From: Clostridia bacterium
GTDB lineage: Bacteria > Bacillota > Clostridia > Oscillospirales > CAG-272
NCBI GenBank assembly: GCA_017613355.1
Contig: JAGAEA010000039.1
Coordinates: 1-32,419, forward strand
Reading direction: 5' to 3'
Length of the DNA: 32,419 nt
In this document: in pieces, positions 1 to 11,534 of the stretch
Layout: the number at the start of each line of letters is the position of its first letter
How positions within the stretch are numbered: position 1 is the stretch's first letter
The notes under the pieces: model-generated
The model's input: only the letters and a program-made list of their open reading frames with translations
Told to the model about the DNA's origin: nothing
Databases searched by the model: none
Program-made: the position numbers and the translations under genes

Positions 1-104
1 CCCGCCGTCGTCCGATCGATGCCATTCGGAACAAGTAATGGTAAGACCTTGAAGGGGGAACCTTTTTCTCGCGAGAAAAAGGTTCCCCCTTCAAGGTCTT
101 ACCA

Positions 105-3473
<3,369 letters not shown>

Positions 3474-3505
3474 AATAACCTCCTGTGTTTTGGTATTACC
3501 TCTCT

Positions 3506-3534
3506 ATTATACACGATTCTTTCGCTTTTTGCAA
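3506..3534 (-). promoter_or_regulatory. Promoter of the ABC transporter gene
   Basis: On the minus strand, TTGCAA (3534-3529) and a perfect TATAAT (3511-3506) are separated by 17 bases, with the AGGAGGT ribosome site and ATG downstream. The leader is about 30 bases. Confidence 0.75.
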
Positions 3535-3584
3535 GGCAAAGACGGCTTTTTCGGAACAATTTTCTTTGATTTTCGGTATTTGCG

Positions 3585-3613
3585 TTGACATCCCGTTTTC
3601 CGTATGATAGAAT
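3585..3613 (+). promoter_or_regulatory. Promoter of the GH20 gene
   Basis: TTGACA (3585-3590) and TAGAAT (3608-3613) are 17 bases apart, with a TG at 3605-3606 giving an extended -10. The predicted transcript starts only a few bases before the GGGAGGTGATC ribosome site, so the leader is very short. It is divergent from the ABC transporter promoter, about 50 bases away. Confidence 0.75.
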
Positions 3614-3638
3614 GAATTGAACGTTGGGAGGTGATCGG

Positions 3639-5522
3639 ATGCACACATTTCATTTTCTCGGATTGACGGACGATCAGATTTTTGCCATGTCAGAACTTGG
3701 AAACGAATTGCCGTTTGCAATCGGAAACGGCGGAATTAAGATTACCGTTTGCGAGGGAGAGGCCAACGCGCTGGAAAAGAACGGGGACGGCGTTTCCTTC
3801 ACCTATGCCGCGCCGCACGCCTTTTTCCGCGTGCTCACCATGCTACCGCGTTTCGTTGCGGGAAAAGACCGCGTGTGGAAGGAAGTCGTTGATTTCGATC
3901 TGCTTTGCTACATGGCGGATATGTCGCGCAACGGCGTATACAACGTTTCTTCCGCGAAAAAGATGATCCGTATTCTCGCGCTTTGCGGATACGATTCTTT
4001 GATGCTTTACACCGAGGACACCTACGAGATCCCCGAATACCCTTATTTCGGCTATATGCGCGGTCGGTTTACCAAGAATGAGTTGAAAGAGATCGACGCC
4101 TATGCCGCGCGGTTCGGCATGGAGGTCATCCCCTGCATTCAGACGTTGGCGCACCTCTACGGAATGCTCCAATGGCCTGCGTTTCGGGACGTTCTCGACA
4201 ACGGCGACATTATGCTGGCAGGGGAGGAAAAAACCTACGCCCTGATCGAAGCCATGCTCAAAACCTGTCGGGAATGCTTCCGCTCCGATCAAATCAATAT
4301 CGGCATGGACGAAGCGCACATGCTGGGGCTCGGAAGGTATCTGAATAAGAACGGTTATCATCCGAAACCCGAAATTATGCTCGCGCACCTTTCGCGCGTT
4401 GTGGAGCTTTGCAAAAAGTACGGCTACCGCCCCATGATATGGAGCGATATGTTCTTCCGAATGCAGTTCAAGGGCGTCTATTACGTTCGCGAGGGAGAGA
4501 TCGGCGAGGAAGTCCGCAAGCTCGTCCCGCCCGAAGTCGCGCTTGTTTATTGGGACTATTATTCTCGGGATTTTCAAATTTTCGAGCACATGGTCAAATG
4601 TCATCAGCAGTTTGACAATCCCGTCTATTTCGCGGGCGGCATCAGCCGTTGGTACGGGTTTGCGCCTTTCAACGCACTCTCCATGGACTCCGCGCGTATT
4701 CAGATGTCGGTATGCACCGAGAAAAACATCCGCAACGTCATTGTCACGGCGTGGGGCGACAACGGCTCCGAATCGTCGCAATTCTGTGTGCTTCCCACCT
4801 TGCTTTACTATTCCGAATGGATGTACGGCAAGTGCGAACCCGCGCGGGAAGTTCTCGACCTTCGCTGCAAGGAAACCTTCGACCTCGGGCTTGACGACCT
4901 GCTTGTTCTCGACGCGCCGAACGACATGGGCGGCGATTATTTCGGCAAGGGCACGTTGGTCATGCCGAGCAAATACCTGCTTTACAACGACTTGCTCATG
5001 GGATTGATGGATCTCAACCTCGATCCCGACACGGTGGCGGACGCTTGCCGCAGGAATGCCGAGCGGCTTAAAGCCTACGCGGGGCATAAGCGTTGGGGGT
5101 ATCTCTACGAAACGCTTTATCGCCTCTGCGACCTGCTCACGGAAAAGAGCGACTGCTCCGTGCGCATCCGTCGGGCATATCGCGAGGACGACAGGAAAGC
5201 CTTGCGGGCGATCGCGGAGCGGGAGATCCCGCTCATGGACAAAAAGTTGAGTACGTTCGAGGAAGCGCTCCGCCGTCAATGGTATCTGGAAAACAAGACG
5301 TTCGGATTTGAAGTTCAGGAAATGCGGCTGGGCGGCATGCGCGAGCGTTGGGTCTCGGTCGCGGAGCGGTTGCTCGGGTATCTCGACGGGAAATACGACC
5401 GCATTGAGGAATTGGAGCAGGAGCAACTTCCTTTCCAAAAAGGTTTTTCCGAAACCAATCCCTATATCAAACATGGGGCGGCTTTTTTCCAAACCACGCC
5501 GGCAAAAATGGGCCAGTCCTGA
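3639..5522 (+). CDS. Cytosolic GH20-family beta-N-acetylhexosaminidase (GH20C-like)
   Basis: A 627-residue glycoside hydrolase of family 20, which removes terminal N-acetylglucosamine or N-acetylgalactosamine by substrate-assisted catalysis. The key evidence is NIGMDEAH, in which D224-E225 match the family's catalytic Asp-Glu pair, inside a TIM-barrel region (about 90-400). Supporting motifs are MLYTEDTYEIPEYPYFGYMRG, IPCIQTLAHL, MIWSDMFFR and VTAWGDNGSESS. The length and lack of a signal peptide resemble the intracellular GH20C group known from streptococci, so it probably trims imported short oligosaccharides. The C-terminal 200 residues are helical and charged, as in that group. The ATG at 3639 is chosen because GGGAGGTGATC lies just before it; an upstream TTG at 3624 would bury that ribosome site. 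A terminator follows, so the gene is probably transcribed alone. Exact sugar specificity is not visible. Confidence 0.88.
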   Translation: MHTFHFLGLTDDQIFAMSELGNELPFAIGNGGIKITVCEGEANALEKNGDGVSFTYAAPHAFFRVLTMLPRFVAGKDRVWKEVVDFDLLCYMADMSRNGVYNVSSAKKMIRILALCGYDSLMLYTEDTYEIPEYPYFGYMRGRFTKNELKEIDAYAARFGMEVIPCIQTLAHLYGMLQWPAFRDVLDNGDIMLAGEEKTYALIEAMLKTCRECFRSDQINIGMDEAHMLGLGRYLNKNGYHPKPEIMLAHLSRVVELCKKYGYRPMIWSDMFFRMQFKGVYYVREGEIGEEVRKLVPPEVALVYWDYYSRDFQIFEHMVKCHQQFDNPVYFAGGISRWYGFAPFNALSMDSARIQMSVCTEKNIRNVIVTAWGDNGSESSQFCVLPTLLYYSEWMYGKCEPAREVLDLRCKETFDLGLDDLLVLDAPNDMGGDYFGKGTLVMPSKYLLYNDLLMGLMDLNLDPDTVADACRRNAERLKAYAGHKRWGYLYETLYRLCDLLTEKSDCSVRIRRAYREDDRKALRAIAEREIPLMDKKLSTFEEALRRQWYLENKTFGFEVQEMRLGGMRERWVSVAERLLGYLDGKYDRIEELEQEQLPFQKGFSETNPYIKHGAAFFQTTPAKMGQS

Positions 5523-5553
5523 TTTTCGCCGCGCGGCGACGACTTTTATTCCG

Positions 5554-5587
5554 AAAAATCCGAACGGGAAACCCGTTCGGATTTTTT
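5554..5587 (+). terminator. Rho-independent terminator after the GH20 gene
   Basis: Complementary arms AATCCGAACGGG and CCCGTTCGGATT enclose an AAA loop and are followed by a T run. An A run precedes the stem, so it may also work on the opposite strand. Confidence 0.9.
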
Positions 5588-5657
5588 CTGCGTTTCAAAT
5601 TTTATTTTCGGCGCATACTAATTTCCGAAATTCCACGAAAAACAGGAGAAGTAGGAT

Positions 5658-6965
5658 ATGCGTTCGGTATGGACGGAAACGACGGAACTGCCGCGCTTCG
5701 GCGCATTGGAAAAGAGCATTGACACGGACGTGCTTGTGATCGGCGGGGGCATTTCGGGCATTTTATGCGCACACGCCCTGCAAAAAGCGGGGGTGGACTA
5801 TGTTTTGGTCGAAGCGGATCGCATTTGCGGCGGCGTTACGAAAAACACAACAGCGAAGGTCACTTCGCAGCACGGGCTGATTTTTCATAAAATGCTGCGC
5901 CGCTTCGGGAAAACGCGAACGGCGCTCTATCTCGAAGCCAACGAAAAAGCGCTCGACGCCTATCGCGAGCTTGTGCGCTCGATCGACTGCGATTTCGAGG
6001 AGCGGGACGCTTACGTCTATTCGCTCCGCGACCGTGCGAAAATCGAGCGGGAAGCGGCTGCCTTGCGATCGGTCGGGTACCCCGCCGAGCTGAAAGACAA
6101 AACCGACCTGCCGTTTCTCGTGGCAGGCGCGGTCAAATTTCCGCGCCAGGCGCAGTTCCACCCGCTCAAATTTCTCGGAGCCGTTGCCCGCGATCTGCAC
6201 ATTTACGAGCAAACGAAGGTGCGCGAAATGATCGGGACGGTCGCCGTGACCGAGCGGGGAACGATCCGAGCGAAAAAGGTGATCGTTGCCACGCATTTCC
6301 CCTTTCTCAACAAGCACGGCGCGTATTTTATGAAAATGTACCAACATCGGTCATACGTCGTCGCGTTGGAGAATGCCGAACCCGTTGACGGAATGTATAT
6401 CGACGAAGCCGCGGGCGGACTGTCCTTCCGCACTTGCGGCGGGTTGCTTCTGCTCGGCGGCGGAGGACACCGAACGGGGAAACAAGGCGGGAATTGGGGC
6501 GAATTGGAGCTGTTCGCGAAAAAGACCTACCCGAATGCCACGGTCAAATACCGTTGGGCAACGCAGGACTGCATCACCCTCGACGACGTTCCCTATATCG
6601 GCAGGTATTCGCCCGCTACCCCCGATCTCTATGTTGCCACGGGGTTCGGAAAGTGGGGGATGACGACCGCAATGGTCGCCGCGAAACTGCTTGCCGATCT
6701 CATTGCGGGGAAACACAATCGCTATGCGGAAGTTTTTTCTCCCGCGCGCAGCATCCTGCGCCCCCGATTGGCGTCGAACGCGGGGGAAACCGTGCTCGAC
6801 CTGCTGACGCCGACTGCACCCCGTTGCCCGCATTTGGGTTGTGCGCTCAAATGGAACGCCGAAGAACGTTCGTGGGATTGCCCTTGCCACGGTTCGCGGT
6901 TCGCCGAAAACGGCAATCTCATCGACAACCCCGCCACGGCGGATCTCGATCTGCGCCGAAAATAG
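5658..6965 (+). CDS. FAD-dependent oxidoreductase fused to a C-terminal Rieske [2Fe-2S] domain
   Basis: A 435-residue two-domain protein. The N-terminal part is a DAO/GlpO-type flavoprotein with an FAD-binding Rossmann motif at VIGGGISG (27-34), acidic VEAD after the second strand, and TTAKVTSQHG near 65-74. The C-terminal part is a Rieske domain whose cluster ligands are C390 and H392 (CPHLGC) and C408 and H411 (CPCHGS), with 15 residues between H392 and C408. The order and the TAKVTSQHG motif resemble the Bacillus YhfW group, whose substrate is not established; this version is shorter than my recollection of YhfW (about 500). It probably passes electrons between a flavin-oxidised substrate and the Rieske cluster in the cytoplasm. 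AGGAGA precedes the ATG. The weak upstream -10-like CATACT near 5619 suggests its own promoter after the GH20 terminator. Confidence 0.85.
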   Translation: MRSVWTETTELPRFGALEKSIDTDVLVIGGGISGILCAHALQKAGVDYVLVEADRICGGVTKNTTAKVTSQHGLIFHKMLRRFGKTRTALYLEANEKALDAYRELVRSIDCDFEERDAYVYSLRDRAKIEREAAALRSVGYPAELKDKTDLPFLVAGAVKFPRQAQFHPLKFLGAVARDLHIYEQTKVREMIGTVAVTERGTIRAKKVIVATHFPFLNKHGAYFMKMYQHRSYVVALENAEPVDGMYIDEAAGGLSFRTCGGLLLLGGGGHRTGKQGGNWGELELFAKKTYPNATVKYRWATQDCITLDDVPYIGRYSPATPDLYVATGFGKWGMTTAMVAAKLLADLIAGKHNRYAEVFSPARSILRPRLASNAGETVLDLLTPTAPRCPHLGCALKWNAEERSWDCPCHGSRFAENGNLIDNPATADLDLRRK

Positions 6966-7000
6966 AAAAATCCCCCGATCTCATCGGATCGGGGGAGATT
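6966..7000. terminator. Bidirectional terminator between convergent genes
   Basis: Ten-base arms TCCCCCGATC (6971-6980) and GATCGGGGGA (6987-6996) with a six-base loop. The A run on the left becomes a strong T run for the minus-strand synthetase gene; the plus-strand side has the weaker GATTTGTTT. Confidence 0.88.
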
Positions 7001-7004
7001 TGTT

Positions 7005-8738
7005 TCAGTCAATGCTTTTGTCAATGGCAAAGCGGGTGATCTTGCGCGAGGTGTTTTTCGGAAATTCGACGTCGCGGAGCTTCACCTTGCCGATCGACTT
7101 GTAGGAAACGTTCTTTTGGTTGATCTCTTTCACGGCATTTTCGAAGTAGGTCTGCGCGTCCTCGACGTTGTGGAGTTTGAGCGCGTCCGCGTCGGGATAG
7201 ATTTCGGCAACGATCACTTCCTTGGAAGGATCGGACTTGCTTTCTCCCGCGTAAACGACCACTTCGTTCACACCGTAAACGCCCTGAATGTCGGTTTCGA
7301 GTTCCTCGGGGTAAACGTTTTTGCCGTTGGAGAAGATGATGAGGTTTTTCAAACGTCCCGTAATGTAGATCCATTGGTCGTTGCCCTCGGTTTCCACCTT
7401 GCCGTAGTCGCCCGTGTGGAAATAGCCGTCGGCGTCAATGACCTCGCGGGTCGCTTCCTCGTTTTTATAGTAACCGAGCATCACGTTGGGACCCTTGTAG
7501 GCAATTTCTCCTTCGCCGTTTTCGTCGGGGTCGATGATGCGGACGTGACCGCCGATGATGGGAAGCCCGACCGAGGCGTTCTTGCGGTATTCGTTGCGGT
7601 TGCAGGAAATGAGCGGAGCACATTCGGTAATGCCGTAGCCGTTGAGAATGGTAATGCCGATGTCCTCGAAAAAGTCAATGATATCCTGGTTCAGCGCGGC
7701 GCCGCCGCAAATGATCATTTCCAGTTTGCCGCCGAAATTTTTCGTGACCGATTTGAACAGAACGCGGCGCAGGTCGATCCCGATTTTGCGCAGACCGTTG
7801 GAAACCTTGATGATTTTTTTGAGCAAGCCGAGTTTGCCCGTTTTTTCGGCGGTCGCCGTAATGCGCTTGTAGAAGGTTTCCACAAAGAGGGGAACGAGCA
7901 CCAGATGCGTGGGCTGAAACTCCGCGAGCTCTTTCATAATATATTTTAGCCCCGAAGAGATATAAAGTTCGCAACCTTGCGCGAAATGACCGATGAAATT
8001 GACGGTTGAACCGAACGTGTGGTGCGGCGGGAGCAGGCACATGGTTTTGTAGGTGATTTGGAAATTGTACATCCCCTGTTCCATGTCCGAGCAGATGTTG
8101 CGCATCGAGAGCATCACACCCTTGCCCTTGCCCGTGGTTCCCGAAGTGAACACGATCGAAGCAAGGCGGTCGACGTCGATCTCATAGTCGTAGTAGGCGT
8201 TATCTCCCGCGGCATAGAGCTCGGCGCCTTTTTTGCGTACCGTGTCAATGGAAACGGACCCTTCCGCGGGTGTTTCGTCGCCCATTTCCACAAAGAAAGT
8301 CAGCGTGGGAACCGCCTCGCGGATCGCGTCAAGCTTCTTTTCGATTTTCGGAGAATATACCAGAAACGCGCATTCCGCGGTGTTCATGATGGAGATTATG
8401 TCGGCGGCTGGAAGCTCCTTGTCGATCGGGACGGTGACGGCGCCGACCGACATGAGCGCGAAATAGGAAAGGATCCATTCGGGCGAAGCCTCGCCGATGA
8501 TGGCGACCGTTCTGTCGCGCATTCCCATATCGACGAACGCGGTGCCGAGATCGCGCACCATGTTGCGGCATTCGGCAAAGGTCAGGTGCAGGGGCTCCGC
8601 GTCCGAGGAATGTTTGCGGTAGGTAATGGCATAGCGGTCGGGATAGCGAGCGGCAACGTTTTCGGTCATTTCGCGCGTATCGCGAAAGTGGGTGGTCTCG
8701 TAGAGAGGATAATTCTTTTTGCGGTTTTTGAAAGCCAT
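7005..8738 (-). CDS. AMP-forming long-chain-type acyl-CoA (or acyl-ACP) synthetase
   Basis: A 577-residue ANL-superfamily enzyme that activates a carboxylic acid as acyl-adenylate and transfers it to a thiol. The phosphate loop TSGTTGKGKG starts at T198, the A5 motif GYGITE is at 367-372, the hinge region reads TGDYGKV and ITGRLKN, and the C-terminal catalytic lysine is K566 in SRKITR. The overall pattern (HTFGSTVNFIG, IICGGAALN, FSNGKNVYPEELE) is that of long-chain fatty acyl ligases rather than acetyl-CoA synthetases. No acyl-carrier-protein gene is adjacent. The ATG follows AAAGGAA at nine bases and a strong promoter. It is divergent from the amidohydrolase and not in the IorAB operon, so its role may be lipid metabolism or fatty acid scavenging. 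Confidence 0.87.
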   Translation of the reverse strand: MAFKNRKKNYPLYETTHFRDTREMTENVAARYPDRYAITYRKHSSDAEPLHLTFAECRNMVRDLGTAFVDMGMRDRTVAIIGEASPEWILSYFALMSVGAVTVPIDKELPAADIISIMNTAECAFLVYSPKIEKKLDAIREAVPTLTFFVEMGDETPAEGSVSIDTVRKKGAELYAAGDNAYYDYEIDVDRLASIVFTSGTTGKGKGVMLSMRNICSDMEQGMYNFQITYKTMCLLPPHHTFGSTVNFIGHFAQGCELYISSGLKYIMKELAEFQPTHLVLVPLFVETFYKRITATAEKTGKLGLLKKIIKVSNGLRKIGIDLRRVLFKSVTKNFGGKLEMIICGGAALNQDIIDFFEDIGITILNGYGITECAPLISCNRNEYRKNASVGLPIIGGHVRIIDPDENGEGEIAYKGPNVMLGYYKNEEATREVIDADGYFHTGDYGKVETEGNDQWIYITGRLKNLIIFSNGKNVYPEELETDIQGVYGVNEVVVYAGESKSDPSKEVIVAEIYPDADALKLHNVEDAQTYFENAVKEINQKNVSYKSIGKVKLRDVEFPKNTSRKITRFAIDKSID

Positions 8739-8801
8739 TTGTTTGATTTCCTTTGAATATGATGAATGTGATAACGTTCGATCTGCCGGTTATGATATCT
8801 C

Positions 8802-8830
8802 ATTATAGCAAAATGAAGGGGGTTTGTCAA
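8802..8830 (-). promoter_or_regulatory. Strong promoter of the acyl-CoA synthetase gene
   Basis: Minus-strand TTGACA (8830-8825) and TATAAT (8807-8802), both perfect consensus hexamers with a 17-base spacer. The leader is about 60 bases. Confidence 0.88.
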
Positions 8831-8880
8831 TTCCCGTGAAAGAAAACGAAGCATTTTTTACTTGTTGAAGGGCAAAAGTG

Positions 8881-8910
8881 TTGACAATCAATAGGAAAAA
8901 GTGTTATAAT
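8881..8910 (+). promoter_or_regulatory. Strong promoter of the amidohydrolase gene
   Basis: TTGACA (8881-8886) and TATAAT (8905-8910), both perfect, spacer 18 bases. Its -35 box is only about 50 bases from the -35 box of the divergent synthetase promoter, back to back. Confidence 0.87.
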
Positions 8911-8972
8911 ATACCCGTCTTTTCAACGGAACCGAAAGGAAAAACAACGGAATACGACAAGGAGAAGTTACC

Positions 8973-9782
8973 GTGCGCATCTGTTTTCACACCCACTGTT
9001 TTCCCGACGCGCTGGCGCCCCGCGCAATCAAGGCACTTGCCGACACCGCCGAACCCTGCGGCTACCGTCCGCACACCGACGGTACCGCCGCCGGAACGGT
9101 CGCGTATTTGAAAAAGGCGGGAATTGACGCCGCGTTGGTCTGCAACATTGCCACCAACACGCATCAGGAGCGGAAGGTCAATGATTTTGCCGTTTCGCTG
9201 GCAAAATCCGATCTTCCTCTGTTTGCCGCGGGTTCGGTACATCCAGACGGAGAACGACCGGAAGAAGAGCTTGACCGATTGCAAGCGGCTGGGATTTGCG
9301 GGATCAAAATTCACCCCGATTACGTTGGGATCGACATCACCGATCCTCGCTTTGACCGTATCTTTTCCTTGGCGGAAGAACGAAAGATGTTCGTCGTCAC
9401 GCACACGGGTTTTGACCCCGTTTCTCCGACCCATATTCACGCCACGGCACAAGGGCTTCTCGAAGTTGTGCGGCGGCATCCGAACCTGACTCTGATCGCC
9501 GCGCACATGGGAGGGCCCCGACAGAGCGACGAGGTTTTGCGACTTTTGGCGGGAACGCCCATTTGGTTCGATACGTCGCTTTGCGCCATTCGCCCCGAGG
9601 AGCGGGAGAACCTTTTGCGCCTTTTGCGCGAACACAGCCACGAGCGCATCCTGTTCGGCACCGACACCCCGTGGAGCTACCCCGAAAAAGAGGTCGATTT
9701 CGTGGAGTCGGCGGGATTGTCCGAACAGGCGCGGGAGAATATTTTTCACCGAAACGCTGAGCGGCTTCTGCGGTTGGAATAA
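8973..9782 (+). CDS. Metal-dependent hydrolase of the amidohydrolase family
   Basis: A 269-residue TIM-barrel hydrolase. Visible family marks are the N-terminal metal-binding HTH (H6, H8 in CFHTHCFPD), GIKIHPDY with a candidate lysine after the fourth strand, VVTHTGFDP, LIAAHMGG and the distal aspartate in LFGTDTPWS. This is the Amidohydro_2 arrangement, whose members hydrolyse amides or esters or decarboxylate aromatic acids. The substrate cannot be assigned. It begins with GTG, supported by AAGGAG a few bases upstream and by the HTH motif lying right at the N terminus. It has its own strong promoter, and the next gene also has a promoter, so it is probably transcribed alone. Its position between two ligases and the IorAB genes hints at aromatic or amino acid breakdown, but that is only context. 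Confidence 0.82.
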   Translation: MRICFHTHCFPDALAPRAIKALADTAEPCGYRPHTDGTAAGTVAYLKKAGIDAALVCNIATNTHQERKVNDFAVSLAKSDLPLFAAGSVHPDGERPEEELDRLQAAGICGIKIHPDYVGIDITDPRFDRIFSLAEERKMFVVTHTGFDPVSPTHIHATAQGLLEVVRRHPNLTLIAAHMGGPRQSDEVLRLLAGTPIWFDTSLCAIRPEERENLLRLLREHSHERILFGTDTPWSYPEKEVDFVESAGLSEQARENIFHRNAERLLRLE

Positions 9783-9788
9783 ATCGTC

Positions 9789-9816
9789 GGAAAACGGCGG
9801 GTTTTTGCCGTTTTCC
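9789..9816 (+). terminator. Hairpin after the amidohydrolase gene
   Basis: Perfect ten-base arms GGAAAACGGC and GCCGTTTTCC with an eight-base loop lie directly after the stop codon. No T run follows the stem (the next bases form the -35 box of the downstream promoter), so termination may be incomplete. Confidence 0.5.
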
Positions 9817-9817
9817 C

Positions 9818-9846
9818 TTGACACGGAACCGAAGTCGTGATATACT
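9818..9846 (+). promoter_or_regulatory. Promoter of the acyl-CoA synthetase-iorAB-paaK-ACT operon
   Basis: TTGACA (9818-9823) and TATACT (9841-9846) with a 17-base spacer. The leader to the ATG at 9886 is about 35 bases. This is the only convincing promoter for the five genes that follow. Confidence 0.82.
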
Positions 9847-9885
9847 GTAAAGGATTATTTTATTATATAAGAAAAAGGAACGACG

Positions 9886-11523
9886 ATGATCATTACAGAC
9901 CTTTTGGAGCAAAACGCGGAGCGCTACCCGAACGAGGTGGCGCTGGTGGAGATCAACCCCGCCGAAAAGGAAACGCGACGCATGACGTGGCGCGATTTCG
10001 AACTTGTGGAGCCCTCACGCCATCCCGACCACTTCCGCAGGGAGATTACGTGGAGCGTGTTCAACGAAAAAGCGAACCGCTTTGCCAACGCTTTGCGAGC
10101 GCGCGGGATCGGCAAGGGCGATAAAGTCGCCGTTTTGCTCATGAACTGCATCGAGTGGCTGCCGATCTATTTCGGCGTTCTCAAAACGGGAGCGCTGGCG
10201 GTTCCGCTCAATTTCCGCTACGCACCCGACGAGATCCGCTATTGTCTGGATCTTGCCGAAGCGGACGTGCTGGTGTTCGGCACGGAATTTATCGGACGTG
10301 TGGAAGAAATCGCCGATGAGATCAGTCGGAACAGACTGCTCATTTACGTCGGGCAGGGATGTCCCTCCTTTGCGGACGATTACTACGAAATGACGGTGGA
10401 ATGTTCCAGCTCATTCGCAAGAGCGGAGCTTTCCGAGGATGACGATGCGGCGATCTACTTTTCGTCGGGAACCACGGGTTTCCCGAAAGCGATCCTGCAT
10501 TCGCACAGGGCGTTGCTGCACGCCTGCCGCACCGAGCAGGCGCACCACGCGCAAACGCACGACGACGTGTTCCTTTGCATTCCCCCCCTCTATCACACGG
10601 GAGCGAAAATGCACTGGTTCGGAAGTCTCATCACGGGTTCCCGCGCGGTGATCCTCAAAGGCACGTCCCCCGAGACCATTTTGCGCGCGGTATCGGACGA
10701 AAAATGCACCATCGTCTGGCTTCTGGTGCCGTGGGCGCAGGACATTCTTGCCGCGCTCGACCGGGGTGAACTGAAACTTTCCGACTACAATCTTTCTCAA
10801 TGGAGGCTCATGCACATCGGTGCGCAACCCGTTCCGCAAAGTTTGATCCGCCGGTGGCTCCAATACTTCCCGAACCACCAATACGATACGAACTATGGGC
10901 TTTCCGAATCAACGGGACCCGGCGCGGTACATCTCGGCGTGGAGAACGTCCGGAAGGTGGGAGCCATCGGGAAAGCGGGTTACGGATGGGAGACCCGCAT
11001 CGTAAACGCGGCGGGCAAGGACGTTGCCGCGGGCGAAGTGGGCGAATTGTGCCTGCGCGGTCCCGGGGTGATGAAATGCTACTATAACGATCCCGAAGCC
11101 ACGGCAAAGACCCTGCGCGACGGTTGGCTCCTCACGGGGGATATGGCTATGACGGACGACGAGGGGTTCATCTTCCTTGTCGATCGCAAAAAGGACGTCA
11201 TTATCACGGGCGGAGAGAACCTCTATCCCGTACAGATCGAGGATTTCCTTTCAAGCTGTGAAAAGGTCAAGGACGTGGCGGTCATCGGTCTGCCCGACGC
11301 ACGGCTCGGAGAGATCGCGGCGGCGGTGATCGAGATCAAACCGGGCATGGAATGCACGGAAGAGGAGATTATGGAATTTTGCCATGCTCTGCCGCGCTAC
11401 AAACGCCCGCGCAGGATCATTTTCGCAAAAGTCCCGCGCAACCCCACGGGCAAGATCGAAAAACCGAAACTACGGAAACAATACGGCGGCGACGGTCTGG
11501 TTGCCGCACAAAACAACGCGTGA
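9886..11523 (+). CDS. AMP-forming acyl-CoA synthetase, first gene of the ior operon
   Basis: A 545-residue ANL-superfamily ligase. Its phosphate loop is SSGTTGFPK (from S193), A5 is YGLSESTGPG, the hinge region reads LTGDMAMTDDEGF and VDRKKDVIITGGENLYP, and the C-terminal catalytic lysine is K523 in NPTGKIEK. These are the marks of medium-chain or aryl acid CoA ligases. It is followed after only 11 bases by iorA, in a five-gene run with no internal terminator, so it should serve the same pathway. With IorAB and the PaaK-type ligase it probably interconverts an arylacetic or branched acid and its CoA thioester. Working in the ATP-forming direction, as in archaeal peptide fermentation, is normally done by ADP-forming enzymes, so here it may instead salvage acids. 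AAAGGAA precedes the ATG. Confidence 0.85.
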   Translation: MIITDLLEQNAERYPNEVALVEINPAEKETRRMTWRDFELVEPSRHPDHFRREITWSVFNEKANRFANALRARGIGKGDKVAVLLMNCIEWLPIYFGVLKTGALAVPLNFRYAPDEIRYCLDLAEADVLVFGTEFIGRVEEIADEISRNRLLIYVGQGCPSFADDYYEMTVECSSSFARAELSEDDDAAIYFSSGTTGFPKAILHSHRALLHACRTEQAHHAQTHDDVFLCIPPLYHTGAKMHWFGSLITGSRAVILKGTSPETILRAVSDEKCTIVWLLVPWAQDILAALDRGELKLSDYNLSQWRLMHIGAQPVPQSLIRRWLQYFPNHQYDTNYGLSESTGPGAVHLGVENVRKVGAIGKAGYGWETRIVNAAGKDVAAGEVGELCLRGPGVMKCYYNDPEATAKTLRDGWLLTGDMAMTDDEGFIFLVDRKKDVIITGGENLYPVQIEDFLSSCEKVKDVAVIGLPDARLGEIAAAVIEIKPGMECTEEEIMEFCHALPRYKRPRRIIFAKVPRNPTGKIEKPKLRKQYGGDGLVAAQNNA

Positions 11524-11534
11524 GGCATGACACA

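Noticed and set aside
3624..3638. Upstream TTG start for the GH20 gene
   Set aside because: It would place the GGGAGGTGATC ribosome site inside the coding region; the ATG at 3639 has ideal spacing.
3843..5492. 549-codon open frame antisense to the GH20 gene
   Set aside because: It is a shadow of a gene with clear catalytic motifs; the product has no domain pattern and no ribosome site.
11352..11534. N-terminal extension of iorA into the previous gene
   Set aside because: The extra 61 residues are out-of-frame reading of the synthetase end; the family N terminus begins at 11535.
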